A stretch of 64,000 nucleotides of DNA from Sabellastarte sp. h YS-2021 (lineage: Eukaryota > Annelida > Polychaeta > Sabellida > Sabellidae): positions 86,609,566 through 86,673,565 of the forward strand of contig OZ024928.1 of assembly GCA_964017235.1 (NCBI GenBank). Reading direction: 5' to 3'. A model generated the notes under the pieces. That model was not told the DNA's origin. It saw only the letters and a program-made list of their open reading frames with translations, and did not search any database. Both the position numbers and the translations under genes were made by a program. Positions 33,371-43,690 of this stretch are shown here, piece by piece. Position 1 is the first letter of the stretch. Each line of letters begins with the position of its first letter.

Positions 33371-35043
33371 AAAAAGAATGGAGAAAAAACTTTTAGACTT
33401 ACATTTATAGATTGAGACCTCATGGACCTTAGTTTCAGTTATTTTGTAATTTTCAATTTTTTTTTTTTTTTTTTTTTTTCCCAAGTAATTATTGGAATTA
33501 TGATCATATGACAGAGTTGTTGGTTACTAATTTAGAATATTACTGTCGTCCATAATATGTTGTAATTGTGTTTCCATGAATGTTTGTTGACATTTCTTAT
33601 CAGAGAATTTTTTTGGAAGAATATTATATATTTAATTCCTTTTAATTGTACTAATTATCATCCTTTGATTATTATTATGTCTCTCTGATATATACATATA
33701 TGTAATTTTCTTGTGAGAATAGTTCATAAAGAATAATATATGTGATAATTTTCCATCTTTTATTGTCAAATAACCATATAACCCTTTCAAACAATATATA
33801 CATAAGAATTTCAATAAAAAATCCTATACAGGTATCATGGTGTAGAGCATATTAATGATATCTTTAACAGAGGATTCTACATAGAATGACTTTAAAAAAA
33901 TTAAAAAAATTCAGTGTCACACAATGAAAAGTAATAATTCAGTCACATTGAATGGAATTGAAGGTGTAACAGAAAAATATTTTTTTTTAAATCTTTTGAG
34001 AAAAATAGACTGGTCATACATCCAATTTATTATGTTAACATTTACACAAACCAGAGCAGACTTCTCCATTGCAATGACTGGTGTCGCTGATTGATTGCAA
34101 AGAAAAAGCTAAATAAATACCAGTACTTTGTAAATGGAGACATATGATGAGCTCATATTGTCGAAATTCTTTTGCAATGGTTTATTTTATTAAAATAAAA
34201 ATAGGTTAAGACACCTCCTTTAACAAGATAAATTATGACCTAGCAGGCTGAACAATTCTTTTGAGAGATGACTGTACAGAGCGTTCTTCTGATTGCACAG
34301 AAGATCTCATACAGAATAAAAACCATAAATCAGCTTGATTGTACAGTCACCACACAAAAGGCGTGTCATGTACACTTGTTTAAATATTGACTTAAGGATG
34401 CATATAAATTATGAGGAAGTGCTACCTTAGCCAAAAAAGCATCTGAAACCTTCATGTATTCAGCTATTATAATAAAATCATTTCTTAACAAGATCATTGT
34501 TTTTTTAGTAGATTAAAGACATATGACAAAATAATATAAATTACTAAGGATCTACAGGAATAATCATATACTAAGTGAAAAATATTTACATTAGCTTCCA
34601 AATATTAAATGATTTAAAAAAACTTCAGATTATTCAAACTCTTGCAAACTATAATTACAGAGATTTTTTTTTGACATTTACCTTTTTTCAAAGTTTTTTA
34701 TTCCCTCTATTACACATTCAGCTGGTTTTATAAAACTTCTATAAGATTGTCTAAGTGATATCTCAGTCCCTCCATCATTTTGATATATGCCGAGCTCCTT
34801 GTCTTATTAATTATCCCAATGGTTTCATGCTGTTGATGATGACAGTTGCTCAGATTTATTCTGGGTATCCTTCTGTTATTGATGACATCTGGCTTGATTG
34901 GCTCTGTGCAGAATATAACCTAGTCAATTTTTAGGGATATGACAGGAGAAAAAGGATGAAGACTGAGGAGGCACCCCATTCATTCAGACCAAATTTAGAA
35001 ATAAAAAATTATTTTTAACAAAAAATTTTGAGATTGTAGACCA
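33371..35043. other. Gene-free stretch between the membrane and RING genes
   Basis: Strongly AT-rich, with a T-run of more than 20 at about 33459-33480. No frame longer than about 75 codons looks coding and there are no copies of the dispersed motif. The polyadenylation signals for the rightward membrane unit and the leftward RING gene should lie here. AATAAA occurs on the plus strand near 33813 but is not diagnostic in such composition. Confidence 0.5.
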
Positions 35044-35673
35044 CTAGGTGTTTGTAGGACGCAACATGCTGCAACCACTAGGGTCAACATGCCATTGGGT
35101 GTTACACTCTAAACACCTACTCGGATGATGTGCTAAATTACCGGATATTAGTGCTGAGCATGTTGTACAATAAAAGTGATAACAAGAGCTCATAAAAGCC
35201 CTTGTTAATGGTAGGTCTATTTTACAGCAGGCGCATGTTAAGTTGTTGGCTCGTTGCTGGTAATATGTAGCCCACTGAGGAGCTATCATAGTTTCCACAT
35301 CTTCTGGGCTTTTGCCTAGAAAAAAGGCGCACCCAAAGGCCATCTCGAGGTCTCTATTAGTTAGAGCCTCGATCAGCAATTGGTCATAACTGGTATTCAT
35401 GTACATGGAAGTGGGGACCCATGTAAATAGTGAGGTAGTGCTCATTTTTGAACTGCGGATAGAGTAGGCCTTTGTGAATTTGTGTTCTAAAAGTATGGTC
35501 CTACATATGGAACACCTCAGTTCAGACTCAGCCCCATCCTGCCACATCCTTGATAACTGACAAGAACACTCCACACAGAGCAAGTGTCCACATGGGTTGG
35601 TCAGTATGATGTCTGCTTGATCTAAGGCGTCTTTACAGATAGCACATTCAGCTTTTTCTAGGAATTGGCTCAC
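35044..35673 (-). CDS. Two-RING protein, E3-ligase-like (209 aa)
   Basis: First RING (residues about 10-60): CAIC, then CGHLLCVEC, then CSIC, a standard C3HC4 set of zinc ligands. Second zinc motif (about 150-200): CACC, then CYHFYCTTC, then CLEC-x3-WH, also RING-like. The middle contains TNRDLEMAFGCAFFLGKSPE. RING proteins hand ubiquitin to substrates; viral ones often remove host defence factors or block apoptosis. It shares a strand and region with a BIR-domain gene, as if the two halves of an IAP were separate genes. Origin unknown; the function is inferred from the zinc motifs. Confidence 0.8.
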   Translation of the reverse strand: MSQFLEKAECAICKDALDQADIILTNPCGHLLCVECSCQLSRMWQDGAESELRCSICRTILLEHKFTKAYSIRSSKMSTTSLFTWVPTSMYMNTSYDQLLIEALTNRDLEMAFGCAFFLGKSPEDVETMIAPQWATYYQQRANNLTCACCKIDLPLTRAFMSSCYHFYCTTCSALISGNLAHHPSRCLECNTQWHVDPSGCSMLRPTNT

Positions 35674-35800
35674 AAATTGAACGAAATCTGGATATTTCCG
35701 GCTGAAAAATATAAAAATTAGAGAAATTTTAGTTATTTGACTAAATAGCAGAGATTAGTCAATACAAAATTGGGTTGAGAAAAGGAAATTGTGTTCCTGT

Positions 35801-36245
35801 GCATACCTGGGAGTTCAAATCTCATGTTATTGCTTATTGTGATTGGAGATTATCAACAGTCCTCACCCTAGGGAAATGCCTCCGATTGTTTGTTAGAATA
35901 CTGCAGTATTGCAGAGCTATGATTCTCTGTTGAAAATCTCCATTCCCAATTAGAATTAACAGGAAATTTCGAACCCAAAGGTAAGCACCCTGACATACAT
36001 ATTAATGAGCTTAAGTCTTCTCAACCTCTCTGGATGTTGTGAGCAAGTATACTCAAGTATGAGGAATACTGTTGAAAATCTCCATTCCCAATTAAAATTA
36101 ACGGGAAATTTCGAACCCGAAGGTAAGCAGCTTGACATACATATTAATGAGCTTATGCCTTCTCAATCTTTGTGGATGCTGTGAGAGCAAGTTATCAGAG
36201 GAATACTGTTGAAAATCTCCATTCTCAATTAAAATTAACATTGAC
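35801..36245. repeat. Cluster of four dispersed-motif copies
   Basis: Copies lie at about 35801-35859 (minus orientation, diverged), 35927-35990, 36069-36128 and 36206-36240 (plus orientation). The plus copies are 135-140 bp apart and share the separator CATACATATTAATGAGCTTA. They lie between the RING gene and the small gene to its right, again in intergenic sequence. Confidence 0.7.
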
Positions 36246-36412
36246 AATTTGCATATTGAGGGTAGAGAAACCCTTTTCGTATATTATCTCTCACTGAGAA
36301 ATTACACATGTTTTACCCAAAAAGCTTCATTAAGATAAAAAATAAAAATTAATTGAGATAGTTTAGCGAATAAGGAAATACATCAAATTTAGGAGATTTA
36401 TCTAACTAGACC

Positions 36413-36815
36413 CTAAATTTCACCCACTTGGTTTTTTATTAGAGCTGTCATGAGAGAAGATAATTTATTGACATTTATTAACATTTCATTAAAATTCTTA
36501 CTTGAATGAATGGTGTTACGCTCAGGAGGGGGTCTATACAAAGCTAGTTCTACAATAGCCTCACAGCTCCACCTCGTTACATTGGAATAAGTCCTCTCTA
36601 AAATTTTATGTAAAAAATTAAAATAAATAAATATTTGGTACTTACACAATAAAGGCCGGTAGAATGTCGTTGAGCAGGATGTAACAAACCATCGCCTGCT
36701 GGTAGTGTCCATTGTCAATCAGCATCAGTAGTTCACAAATGGTTATCATATTGGAAATCAGATGATTGGGTCGAAAGAGATCAATTCTTCTTCCAATTTG
36801 TACAAAGTTATCCAT
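36413..36815 (-). CDS. Small unknown gene, probably two exons
   Basis: Two minus-strand frames. From ATG at 36815: MDNFVQIGRRIDLFRPNHLI, then an alpha-helical stretch (MITICELLMLIDNGHYQQAM) ending at a GTGTAAGTACC donor-like site (about 36650). Downstream, after CATAAAATTTTAG (about 36603), a second frame runs to a stop at 36413 with WSCEAIVELALYRPPPERN and FNEMLINVNKLSSLMTALI. A frame that crosses the presumed intron also exists but looks like a by-product. The protein would be small and helical. I recognise no family. Confidence that something is coded here is moderate. Confidence 0.45.
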
Positions 36816-36976
36816 TTTGAGATTAATTGAACAGCCTATTTTGATTCAGTAAAATTCTGGGGCCCAGAATGGGTTTGATGCGGGGTTTTATAGTGAAATT
36901 TTGGGTTGAAAGCTGTTGCCATTATCTGATAATTAAAAATAAAAAAGTGATTTAATGTCAATTTGTCCCTGAATAA

Positions 36977-37672
36977 TTAAAGGGGTATTTCCACGTCTAC
37001 CTCCCCTTTGGCTGATTCATCTAAATGCGAACATTCCTCACATGTCAATTTTGCATGGTTAGGTTGATCAGGTTGAATTAAACATGGAACATATGTATAT
37101 ATTTCCATACGTTCGCTATACATCTGGTTACATACTTTCAAAAATTCTTCCCATTCTTTGGGTTTGCAAGATAGCCCTTCAGTGGTGGGAAACAAGTCTC
37201 CCTTGGCATTGGTCTTCCATTTCCTGATACCTACAGATTTATAGGGACTATTACAGGCTACATAGTAGGAGCCACCTATATGTACTTTCTTCTCTATTCC
37301 TTTGTCTCCTTTAAGAATAGCCTGCAGTGCATGGTTAATTAGTTCAGAAAAATGAACTAATACAACCAATTTTGAGATATTAATCTTGATCCCTGGGTTG
37401 GTGACAATCTGACCATCCCATTCCTTTAAATGAATAGACTGCACTTGACCAGTTTCACCATGAAACACCACATACTTCTTGGAGCCTAGATGAAAGGTTC
37501 TTCTATAGGTGACAGATAGAGATGCCTCTGAATAGTTCATTGCGGACATCGCCCCATGGCTTTGAGGCTCTATAAGATGATCTTTCTTCTTATTTTTAAT
37601 CTGTAGAGATAGATCTTTCTTATTCTTCTTCAGAGCAGGTTTCCCTAAAACTTGAGCCTCTGCCATATTCAC
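36977..37672 (-). CDS. PC4-like protein with two predicted single-strand-DNA-binding domains (231 aa)
   Basis: The Lys-rich N-terminus (KKNKKDLSLQIKNKKKDHLI) is followed by two segments with the pattern of PC4/p15 coactivators. The first, at about residues 62-125: LGSKKYVVFHGETGQVQSIH, LKEWDG and then PGIKINISKL. The second, at about 135-195: GGSYYVACNSPYKSVGIRKW, then KGDLFPTTEGLSCKPKEW. The W/Y-G-K-G-I-x-L-x-x-x-x-W layout is the PC4 beta-ridge. The C-terminus has a Cys pair (LTCEECSH) and an acidic end. PC4-like proteins bind single-stranded DNA, so a role in strand-displacement replication or late transcription is plausible. The assignment is by eye. Confidence 0.6.
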   Translation of the reverse strand: MNMAEAQVLGKPALKKNKKDLSLQIKNKKKDHLIEPQSHGAMSAMNYSEASLSVTYRRTFHLGSKKYVVFHGETGQVQSIHLKEWDGQIVTNPGIKINISKLVVLVHFSELINHALQAILKGDKGIEKKVHIGGSYYVACNSPYKSVGIRKWKTNAKGDLFPTTEGLSCKPKEWEEFLKVCNQMYSERMEIYTYVPCLIQPDQPNHAKLTCEECSHLDESAKGEVDVEIPL

Positions 37673-38325
37673 TGAATGATTTCGTCCTATTTTTTAATTC
37701 CTAGATTACAGCTTCAGATGATGTGTAAGGGTTAGAGCGAGAGGGTGGCTTTTTATAGATTTTGAGGTGAGGGGGAGAATATATCACAATTCAGCATATA
37801 GGATCACTTACTCAGCAAAAGCTTTGTGTAGGAAAAAATACTTACTCAGCAAAGGCTTTGTGTGAGGAGACTTAAAACAGACTAGTATAACTGATCATTA
37901 AAGGAACAAAGAAACTACAATAGTGATTAAAAACAGATTCTATTGATAATTAAATGCAGATAATACAGACAAGTTTATTACTTAATAATTGTAAAGTTAA
38001 AGTGACAAAAAGGTTAGTATATCAGAAAGACATCTGCCCGTCCTTTACATCTGTGTCTAACTAGAATTTATAAATAAGTTTTCATCTACTTGGATTTTAG
38101 AACATAATGAAGATTTATTATTGGTAGAGTACTGTTCTAAAGTCACAGGTGTCTGTCTTCCATCTGTCTTAGGTAGAGTATTTTTGTAAAATTCACAGCT
38201 GACTGTCTTCCATATGTCTTAGGTAGAGTATTTTTCTAAAATTCACAGGTGTCTTTCTTCCATCTGTGTAAGGTAACATCTCGTAACTATTCAATTCATT
38301 CAATAATTTTAATGTCTCTTTATCT
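37673..38325. other. Gene-free stretch with short tandem repeats
   Basis: Contains three copies of a 62-66 bp repeat (about 38115-38275: TAGGTAGAGTATTTTT followed by TTCACAGGTGTCTGTCTTCC). It also holds a pair of CTTACTCAGCAAAAGCTTTGTG copies (about 37807 and 37842). No coding frame. It separates the PC4-like gene start from the BIR gene end, so it should hold the PC4 promoter and the BIR polyadenylation site. Confidence 0.5.
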
Positions 38326-38988
38326 TCAAGAGGTAGGAGAGAAAAAACTATTTTTGGGCATTATCATTTTCACAAATTCACAGGTAGGTGCATGCCTTTT
38401 ATGTTCGTCCATTGGTATATCATAGGTCTCCCATTCAATAAGAGATATTTTACACCAGGGGCAGGTAACCTTGTCCCCCTCCCCTGTATAGAGGAAACCA
38501 GCACGAGTTAGGGCATCTGGGCGAATGGGGTGAGACTTCGGCCATGTTCTAAATGTAGCATATCTCTCATCATATCCAGAATAATCAGGAACCTTAAATA
38601 TCCATCTTCCCACGTAGGGTGTGGGTTTATGACATAAATGTAACCCAGCAGAGCTACCACAGGGTGGTTGAATTCTTGGATTGGAGTTATATCTAGCTGG
38701 AGAATTCAGTGAAAAGCCTCCAACCGAGGCGGCAGAATGAGTAGAGGCAGACTGAAGATAAGATGACCTAGCATCAGTCTGGTCTTCCACTGGTTTACTT
38801 GCTGGATGAACTATCTCGCTATCCTTATCAGTTATGTTGGATGCAGTATTAGAAAACATGTTGCTAGAAGATGCTGTTAGCTTGATAGTTGGAAAACCAA
38901 TTAAGTTTATAAGCTGAATTTTTGCGTTTATATAGACTGTTAAAATTCTAGTATTCAGCAGTTTTCCAAAGAAAAAGACAGGATTCAC
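38326..38988 (-). CDS. BIR-domain (IAP-type) protein (220 aa)
   Basis: The C-terminal part (residues about 140-215) is a BIR domain: RYATFRTWPKSHPIRPDAL, then AGFLYTGEGDKVTCPWC, then WETYDIPMDEHKRHAPTCEF. The zinc ligands C-x2-C-x16-H-x6-C are present. BIR proteins block caspases or their activators; large DNA viruses and insects use them against apoptosis. The N-terminal 130 residues are Ser/Asn-rich and low-complexity. The first Met (MNPVFFFGK) begins a hydrophobic stretch; a start at MFSNTASN (about residue 44) is as likely. There is no RING in this frame, but a separate two-RING gene lies 3 kb away on the same strand. It is the gene closest to the right terminal repeat. Confidence 0.88.
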   Translation of the reverse strand: MNPVFFFGKLLNTRILTVYINAKIQLINLIGFPTIKLTASSSNMFSNTASNITDKDSEIVHPASKPVEDQTDARSSYLQSASTHSAASVGGFSLNSPARYNSNPRIQPPCGSSAGLHLCHKPTPYVGRWIFKVPDYSGYDERYATFRTWPKSHPIRPDALTRAGFLYTGEGDKVTCPWCKISLIEWETYDIPMDEHKRHAPTCEFVKMIMPKNSFFSPTS

Positions 38989-39309
38989 TGATTATTAGTT
39001 AACCCCAAAGCCCTAACCCTAATCAAAAGTGTATATGAAAGTATGAGATTAAACTGCGACTGTATATGAGGCGAGATATTGCGTTTGTGTGCTTACTCTG
39101 AGGTTCGAAATTTCCCGTTAATTTTAATTGGGAATGGGATTTTCAACAGACCTCTAATGTAACTAGCATACATTGTGTAATAAATCAAATATAGCTTTGA
39201 TAATTCATTTTTTCACAAGTGATATTGTCCCAGTAGGGTAGCATACAAAACCCCCATTAAATGGTTAGCAGACAGAGCCCCATTACAAGAGTTCTAGCAG
39301 AAAAAGACC
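38989..39309. other. Inner edge of the Polinton right end
   Basis: Holds AACCCCAAAGCCCTAACCCTA (complement of the stretch near 18988) and one copy of the dispersed motif in minus orientation (39091-39150), mirrored by the copy at 18809. It is the likely promoter region for the leftward BIR gene. Confidence 0.55.
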
Positions 39310-40564
39310 CATTAAACAACACAGCTGTGCGATGATTCAGTTTTCAGTAGAAATATGATGCAGTAGGCTAGAAGACAAAGCCCCATTAAAAAATGGGTAG
39401 CAGACAAAGCCCCATTAACCATTTGCAGCAGACAAAGGTCTCATTAAAACAGTTCAACAGTTCTACCCCATTAAAACAAGTCCCATTAGGCAGACAAAGC
39501 CCCCCCATTAAAACAGGCTTGGGCTAGCAGACAAAGCCCCCATCAGCAGAAAAAGGGCTATTAGATGATTCAGTTTTCAGTAGTAATATGATGCAGTAGG
39601 CTAGAAGATAAAGCCCCATTAAAAAATTTGGCTAGCAAAGCCCCATTAAAACAAAGCTTGGCCTAGCAGACAAAGCCCCATTAAAAACAGCTGTGCTAGC
39701 CATTAAACAACAAAGCATGGCCAGCAGACAAAGCCCCATTAAAGTTCCATTAAAAAAACCACAGCTGTGAACTAGTATGGGTAGCAGACAAAGCCCCATT
39801 TAAAAGATTGGCTAGCAGACAAAACCACAGCTGTGAACTAGTATGGGTAGCAGACAAAGCCCCATTTAAAAGATTGGCTAGCAGACAAAGCCCCATTAAA
39901 CACAGCTGTGCTAGCCATTAAACAAAGCATGGCCAGCAGACAAAGCCCCATTAAAAATTTGGCTAGCAGACAAAGCCCCATTAAACATTTGTAGCAGATA
40001 AAGGTTCCATTAAAACAGTTCTAACCCTGCCACGAGATCTAGCAGACAAAGCCCCATTAAAACAAAGCTTGGGCTAGCAGACAAAGCCCCATTAAACACA
40101 GCTGTGCTATCCCCCCATTAAAATCAGACAAAGAGCTTGCCCATTAAAAAGCACACACTGCCATTAAGCAGACATAACCCCCATTAAACACAGCTGATTT
40201 GACAATGCCACGAGATCTAGCAGACAAAGCCCCATTAAAACAAAGCTTGGAGCTAGCAGACAAAGCCCCATTAAACACAGCTGTGCTAACCCCATAAAAA
40301 TCAGACAAAGAGCTTGCCCATTAAAAAGCACAGCTGTGTGATGATTCATCTGAGTAATAGCTATAAACTATCAAAGTAAAACAAAAGTCCCCATTGAGTC
40401 AGTCTCAAGAACCTGTATAGAGCCCAATAACCTGTATAGAGCTAGTATCGACCCTCCCCTACCTAGCCATCCATCTACCATCTGCCCCAGGCAGCTGCAC
40501 AGCTGTCAAAAAGTGACATGATTGATGGGAAACTCGACTCGATATACACTCGGTATATACTACT
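39310..40564 (-). repeat. Polinton right terminal inverted repeat
   Basis: Complement of the left repeat, carrying many copies of the complementary motif GACAAAGCCCCATTAAA and the palindrome CACAGCTGTG. The outer several hundred bases match the left repeat almost perfectly; the inner part has rearranged copy numbers. It ends CTCGGTATATACTACT at 40564, followed by the GTCGGG target copy. Confidence 0.93.
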
Positions 40565-41350
40565 GTCGGGTAACCGGGACATACATACAAGTGTGTAAAA
40601 TTGAAGGAAAATTTCACTTAACTACTCAAAGTAACGTGTTATTTAACATAACCTCAATAATCATATATAGATATGTCCATTTGTATTTAAAAATGTTCCT
40701 CAATAATCATATATAGATATGTCCATTTGTATTTAAAAAATGTTTGTTTACATGTGGGTAGGAAATAAAAGATTGAAAGTGAGGCTGTGGTGATTACTAG
40801 TGCTGTTTTGCTAACACGATAAATTTTTGGGTTCTTGACATTCATTATTAGACCCCGGAACACTGCTGGACCCAACCAATCTTGGGTTTTCAGGTACCAT
40901 GTCTCACCCCAGTTTCAATAGGAAGAAATACACAAAAATTTACTCCAAGGCCAGTTGCAAATCTGAACTGAAACTTTTGTGACATTGTGATTATTGGGAT
41001 TTCTACCATAAAACTCTTCAAAATTCAAAAAAGATCACAAAAAAGAAAAAAAATCAATAGAAACAATCAAACAATGTTTAAAACTAATTTACTTTCCTTT
41101 TAAAATGCACAAGCATTTATACTTTAACATAGATTCCTCTCAAAATTCTTTGTATAATACTGGTTTGTGTAAAACCAAAGTCCAAAATTACATTCTTATA
41201 TAATTAATTAACCACAAAAGAAACAAAAGAAATTCTCCTGAAAAGGACCATGTTAGGGTCACAAGAGTGACCTTAAAACGAAAAAAGCAATCAGTGCCTA
41301 TGAACGGGTTCTGTATCAGCTGACAGTGTTTTCAGCTGCAAAGTAGAAGC

Positions 41351-43690
41351 ATGTTTATGTTTGGCTATGCTCGTTTGACCTTGAAGGAGAGGCCCAAGGT
41401 CAAATCTGACCAAACCAGAATATTTCCAGCCCATGATTTCCTACTTGTTGGTTTCCCATCCCAAATCAATAATAAGCAAGTTATAAGCACTTTTAAGATT
41501 GGCTATGCTTGTTTGACCTTGAAGGAGAGGCCCAAGGTCAAATCCGAGCACACCAGAGGATTCCCAGCCCATGATTTCTTACAGGTTGGTTTACCATCCC
41601 AAACCTCTAGGACCAATAATAAGCGAGTTACAAGCACTTTAAAGTTTGGTTGTGCTCATTTAACCTTGAAGGAGAGGGCCTAGGTCAAATCTGACCACAC
41701 CAGAAGATTCCCAGGACATGATTTCCTACAGGTTGGTTTACCATCCCAAACCTCTAGGACCAATAATAAGCGACTTATAAGCACTTTTATGTTTGGCTAT
41801 CCTTGTTTCATCTTGAAGAGGCCCAATGTCAAATCTGACAACAACAAAAGATTCCCAGCCCAGGATTTCCTATATGTTAGTATACTATCCCAAACCTCTA
41901 GCACTAATAATAAGCAAGTTATAAGCACTTTTAAGTTTGGCTATACTCGTTTGACATTGAACGAGGGGCACAAGGTCAAATCTGACCACACCAGAAGATT
42001 CCCAGCCCATGATTTCCTACATGTTGGTATACCATCCCAATCCTCTAGGACCAATAATAAGCGAGTTATAAGCACTTTTAAGTTTGGCTATGCCTGTTTG
42101 ACCTTGAACAAGAGACCCAAGGCCAAACCCGACCACACCAGAAGATTCCCAGCACACGATTTCCTATATGCTGGTATCCCATCCCAAAGCTCTAGGACCA
42201 ATAATAAGCGAGTTATAAGCACTTTTATGTTTGGCTATCCTCGTTTGACCTTGAAGAAGAAGCCCAAGCTCAAATCTGACAACATCAAAAGATTCCCAGC
42301 CCATGATTTCCTATATGTTGGTATACCATCACAAACCTCTAGGACCAATAATAAGCGAGTTATAAGCACTTTTCAGTTTGGTAATCCTCGTTTGACCTTA
42401 AACGAGGGGCCAAAGGTCAAATCCGACCACACCAGAAGATTCCCAGCACATGATTTCCTATATGCTGGCATACCATCCCAAAACTCTAGGAACAATAATA
42501 AGCAAGTTATAAGCACTTTAAACTTTGCCTATCCTCATTTGACCTTGAACGAGGGGCCCAAGGTCAAATCCGACCACACCAAAAGATTCCCAGCCCATGA
42601 TTTCCTACATGTTGGTATACCATTCCAAAGCTCTAGGACCAATAATAAGCGAGTTATAAGAACTTAAAAGTTTAGCTATGCTCGTTTGACCTTGAAGGAG
42701 GGGCCCAAGGTCAAATCTGACCACACCAGAAGATTCCCAGCCCATGATTTCCTATATGCTGGCATACCATCCCAAACCTCTAGGACCAATAATAAGCGAG
42801 GTATAAGCACTTTTAAGTTTGGTTATGCTCTTTTGACCTTGAAGGGGAGGCCCGAGGTCAAATCTGACCACACCAGAAGATTCCCAGCACATGATTTCCT
42901 ACATGTTGCTTTACCATCCCAAAGCTCTAGGACCAATAATAAGCGAGTTATAAGCATTTTTATGTTTGGCTATCCTTGTTTGACCTTGAAGGAGAGGCCC
43001 AAGGTCAAATCCGACCACACGAAAAGATTCCCAGCCCATGATTTCCTACATGTTGGTATACCATTCCAAAGCTCTAGGACCAATAATAAGCGAGTTATAA
43101 GAACTTAAAAGTTTAGCTATACTCATTTGACCTTGAAGGAGGGGCCCAAGGTCAAATCTGACCACACCAGAAGATTCCCAGCCCATGATTTCCTATATGT
43201 TGGTATACCATCACAAACCTCTAGGACCACTAATAAGCGAGTTATAAGCACTTTTAAGTTTGGCTATGCTCATTTGACCTTGAAGGATGGGCCCAAGGTC
43301 AAATCTGACCACACCAGAAGATTCCCAGCACATGATTTCCTATATGTTGGTATACCATCGCAAACCTCTAGGACCACTAATAAGCGAGTTATAAGCACTT
43401 TTAAGCTTGGCTATGTTCGTTTGACCTTGAAGGAGAGGGCCTAGGTCAAATCTGACCACACCAGAAGATTCCCAGCACATGATTTCCTATATGTTGCTAT
43501 ACCATCGCAAACCTCTAGGACCAATAATAAGCGAGTTATAAGCAGTTTTAAGTTTGGCTATGCTCGTTTGACCTTGAATAAGGTCAAATCAGACCACACC
43601 AGAAGATTCCCAGCACTTGATTTCCTGTATGTTGCTTTACCAACCCAAACCTCTAGGACCAATAATAAGCGAGTTCAAGGCTTAATCTTA
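41351..43690 (+). repeat. 147-bp tandem array, about 16 units
   Basis: GTTTGACCTTGAAGGAG-type starts lie at 41373, 41511, 41658, 41805, 41949, 42096, 42243, 42390, 42537 and 42684, and so on. The period is 147 bp; the first unit is 138 because it lacks a short CCTCTAGGACC stretch. Since 147 is 49 codons, one frame stays open for many units and translates as a 49-residue repeat (FGYARLTLKERPKVKSD...). In-frame stops and length changes among units argue that it is not selected as protein. The unit ends in AATAATAAGCGAGTTATAAG. Confidence 0.93.

Larger units (their letters stand above)
17574..40564 (+). mobile_element. Polinton/Maverick (23.0 kb) with perfect 6-bp target duplication
   Basis: The ends are AGTAGTATATACCGAG (17574) and its complement CTCGGTATATACTACT (to 40564). 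Both are flanked by GTCGGG (17568-17573, 40565-40570). AG...CT ends, a 6-bp duplication, long terminal inverted repeats, protein-primed PolB, retroviral-type integrase, packaging ATPase, adenain-like protease and capsid genes together identify a Polinton. The copy has the full core set; the polymerase region shows about one break and the other core frames look open. Accessory genes (BIR, double RING, PC4-like, two membrane proteins) are unusual. The outer terminal repeats are almost identical to one another, which suggests a young insertion. Confidence 0.97.
17508..40910. mobile_element. GGGGTGAGA-ended short element, split by the Polinton
   Basis: The left piece is 17508-17573 and the right piece 40571-40910, about 400 bp together. 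The left end GGGGTGAGAGGAGAC and the right end GTCTCACCCC (to 40910) are inverted copies. The match extends inward with gaps: ATGGTCCCGGAAACC on the left against a complementary CCGGAACACTGCTGG region on the right. The right piece also holds a tandem duplication of about 47 bp (about 40651-40740). The Polinton target GTCGGG lies inside the left arm. No coding capacity. Confidence 0.55.
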
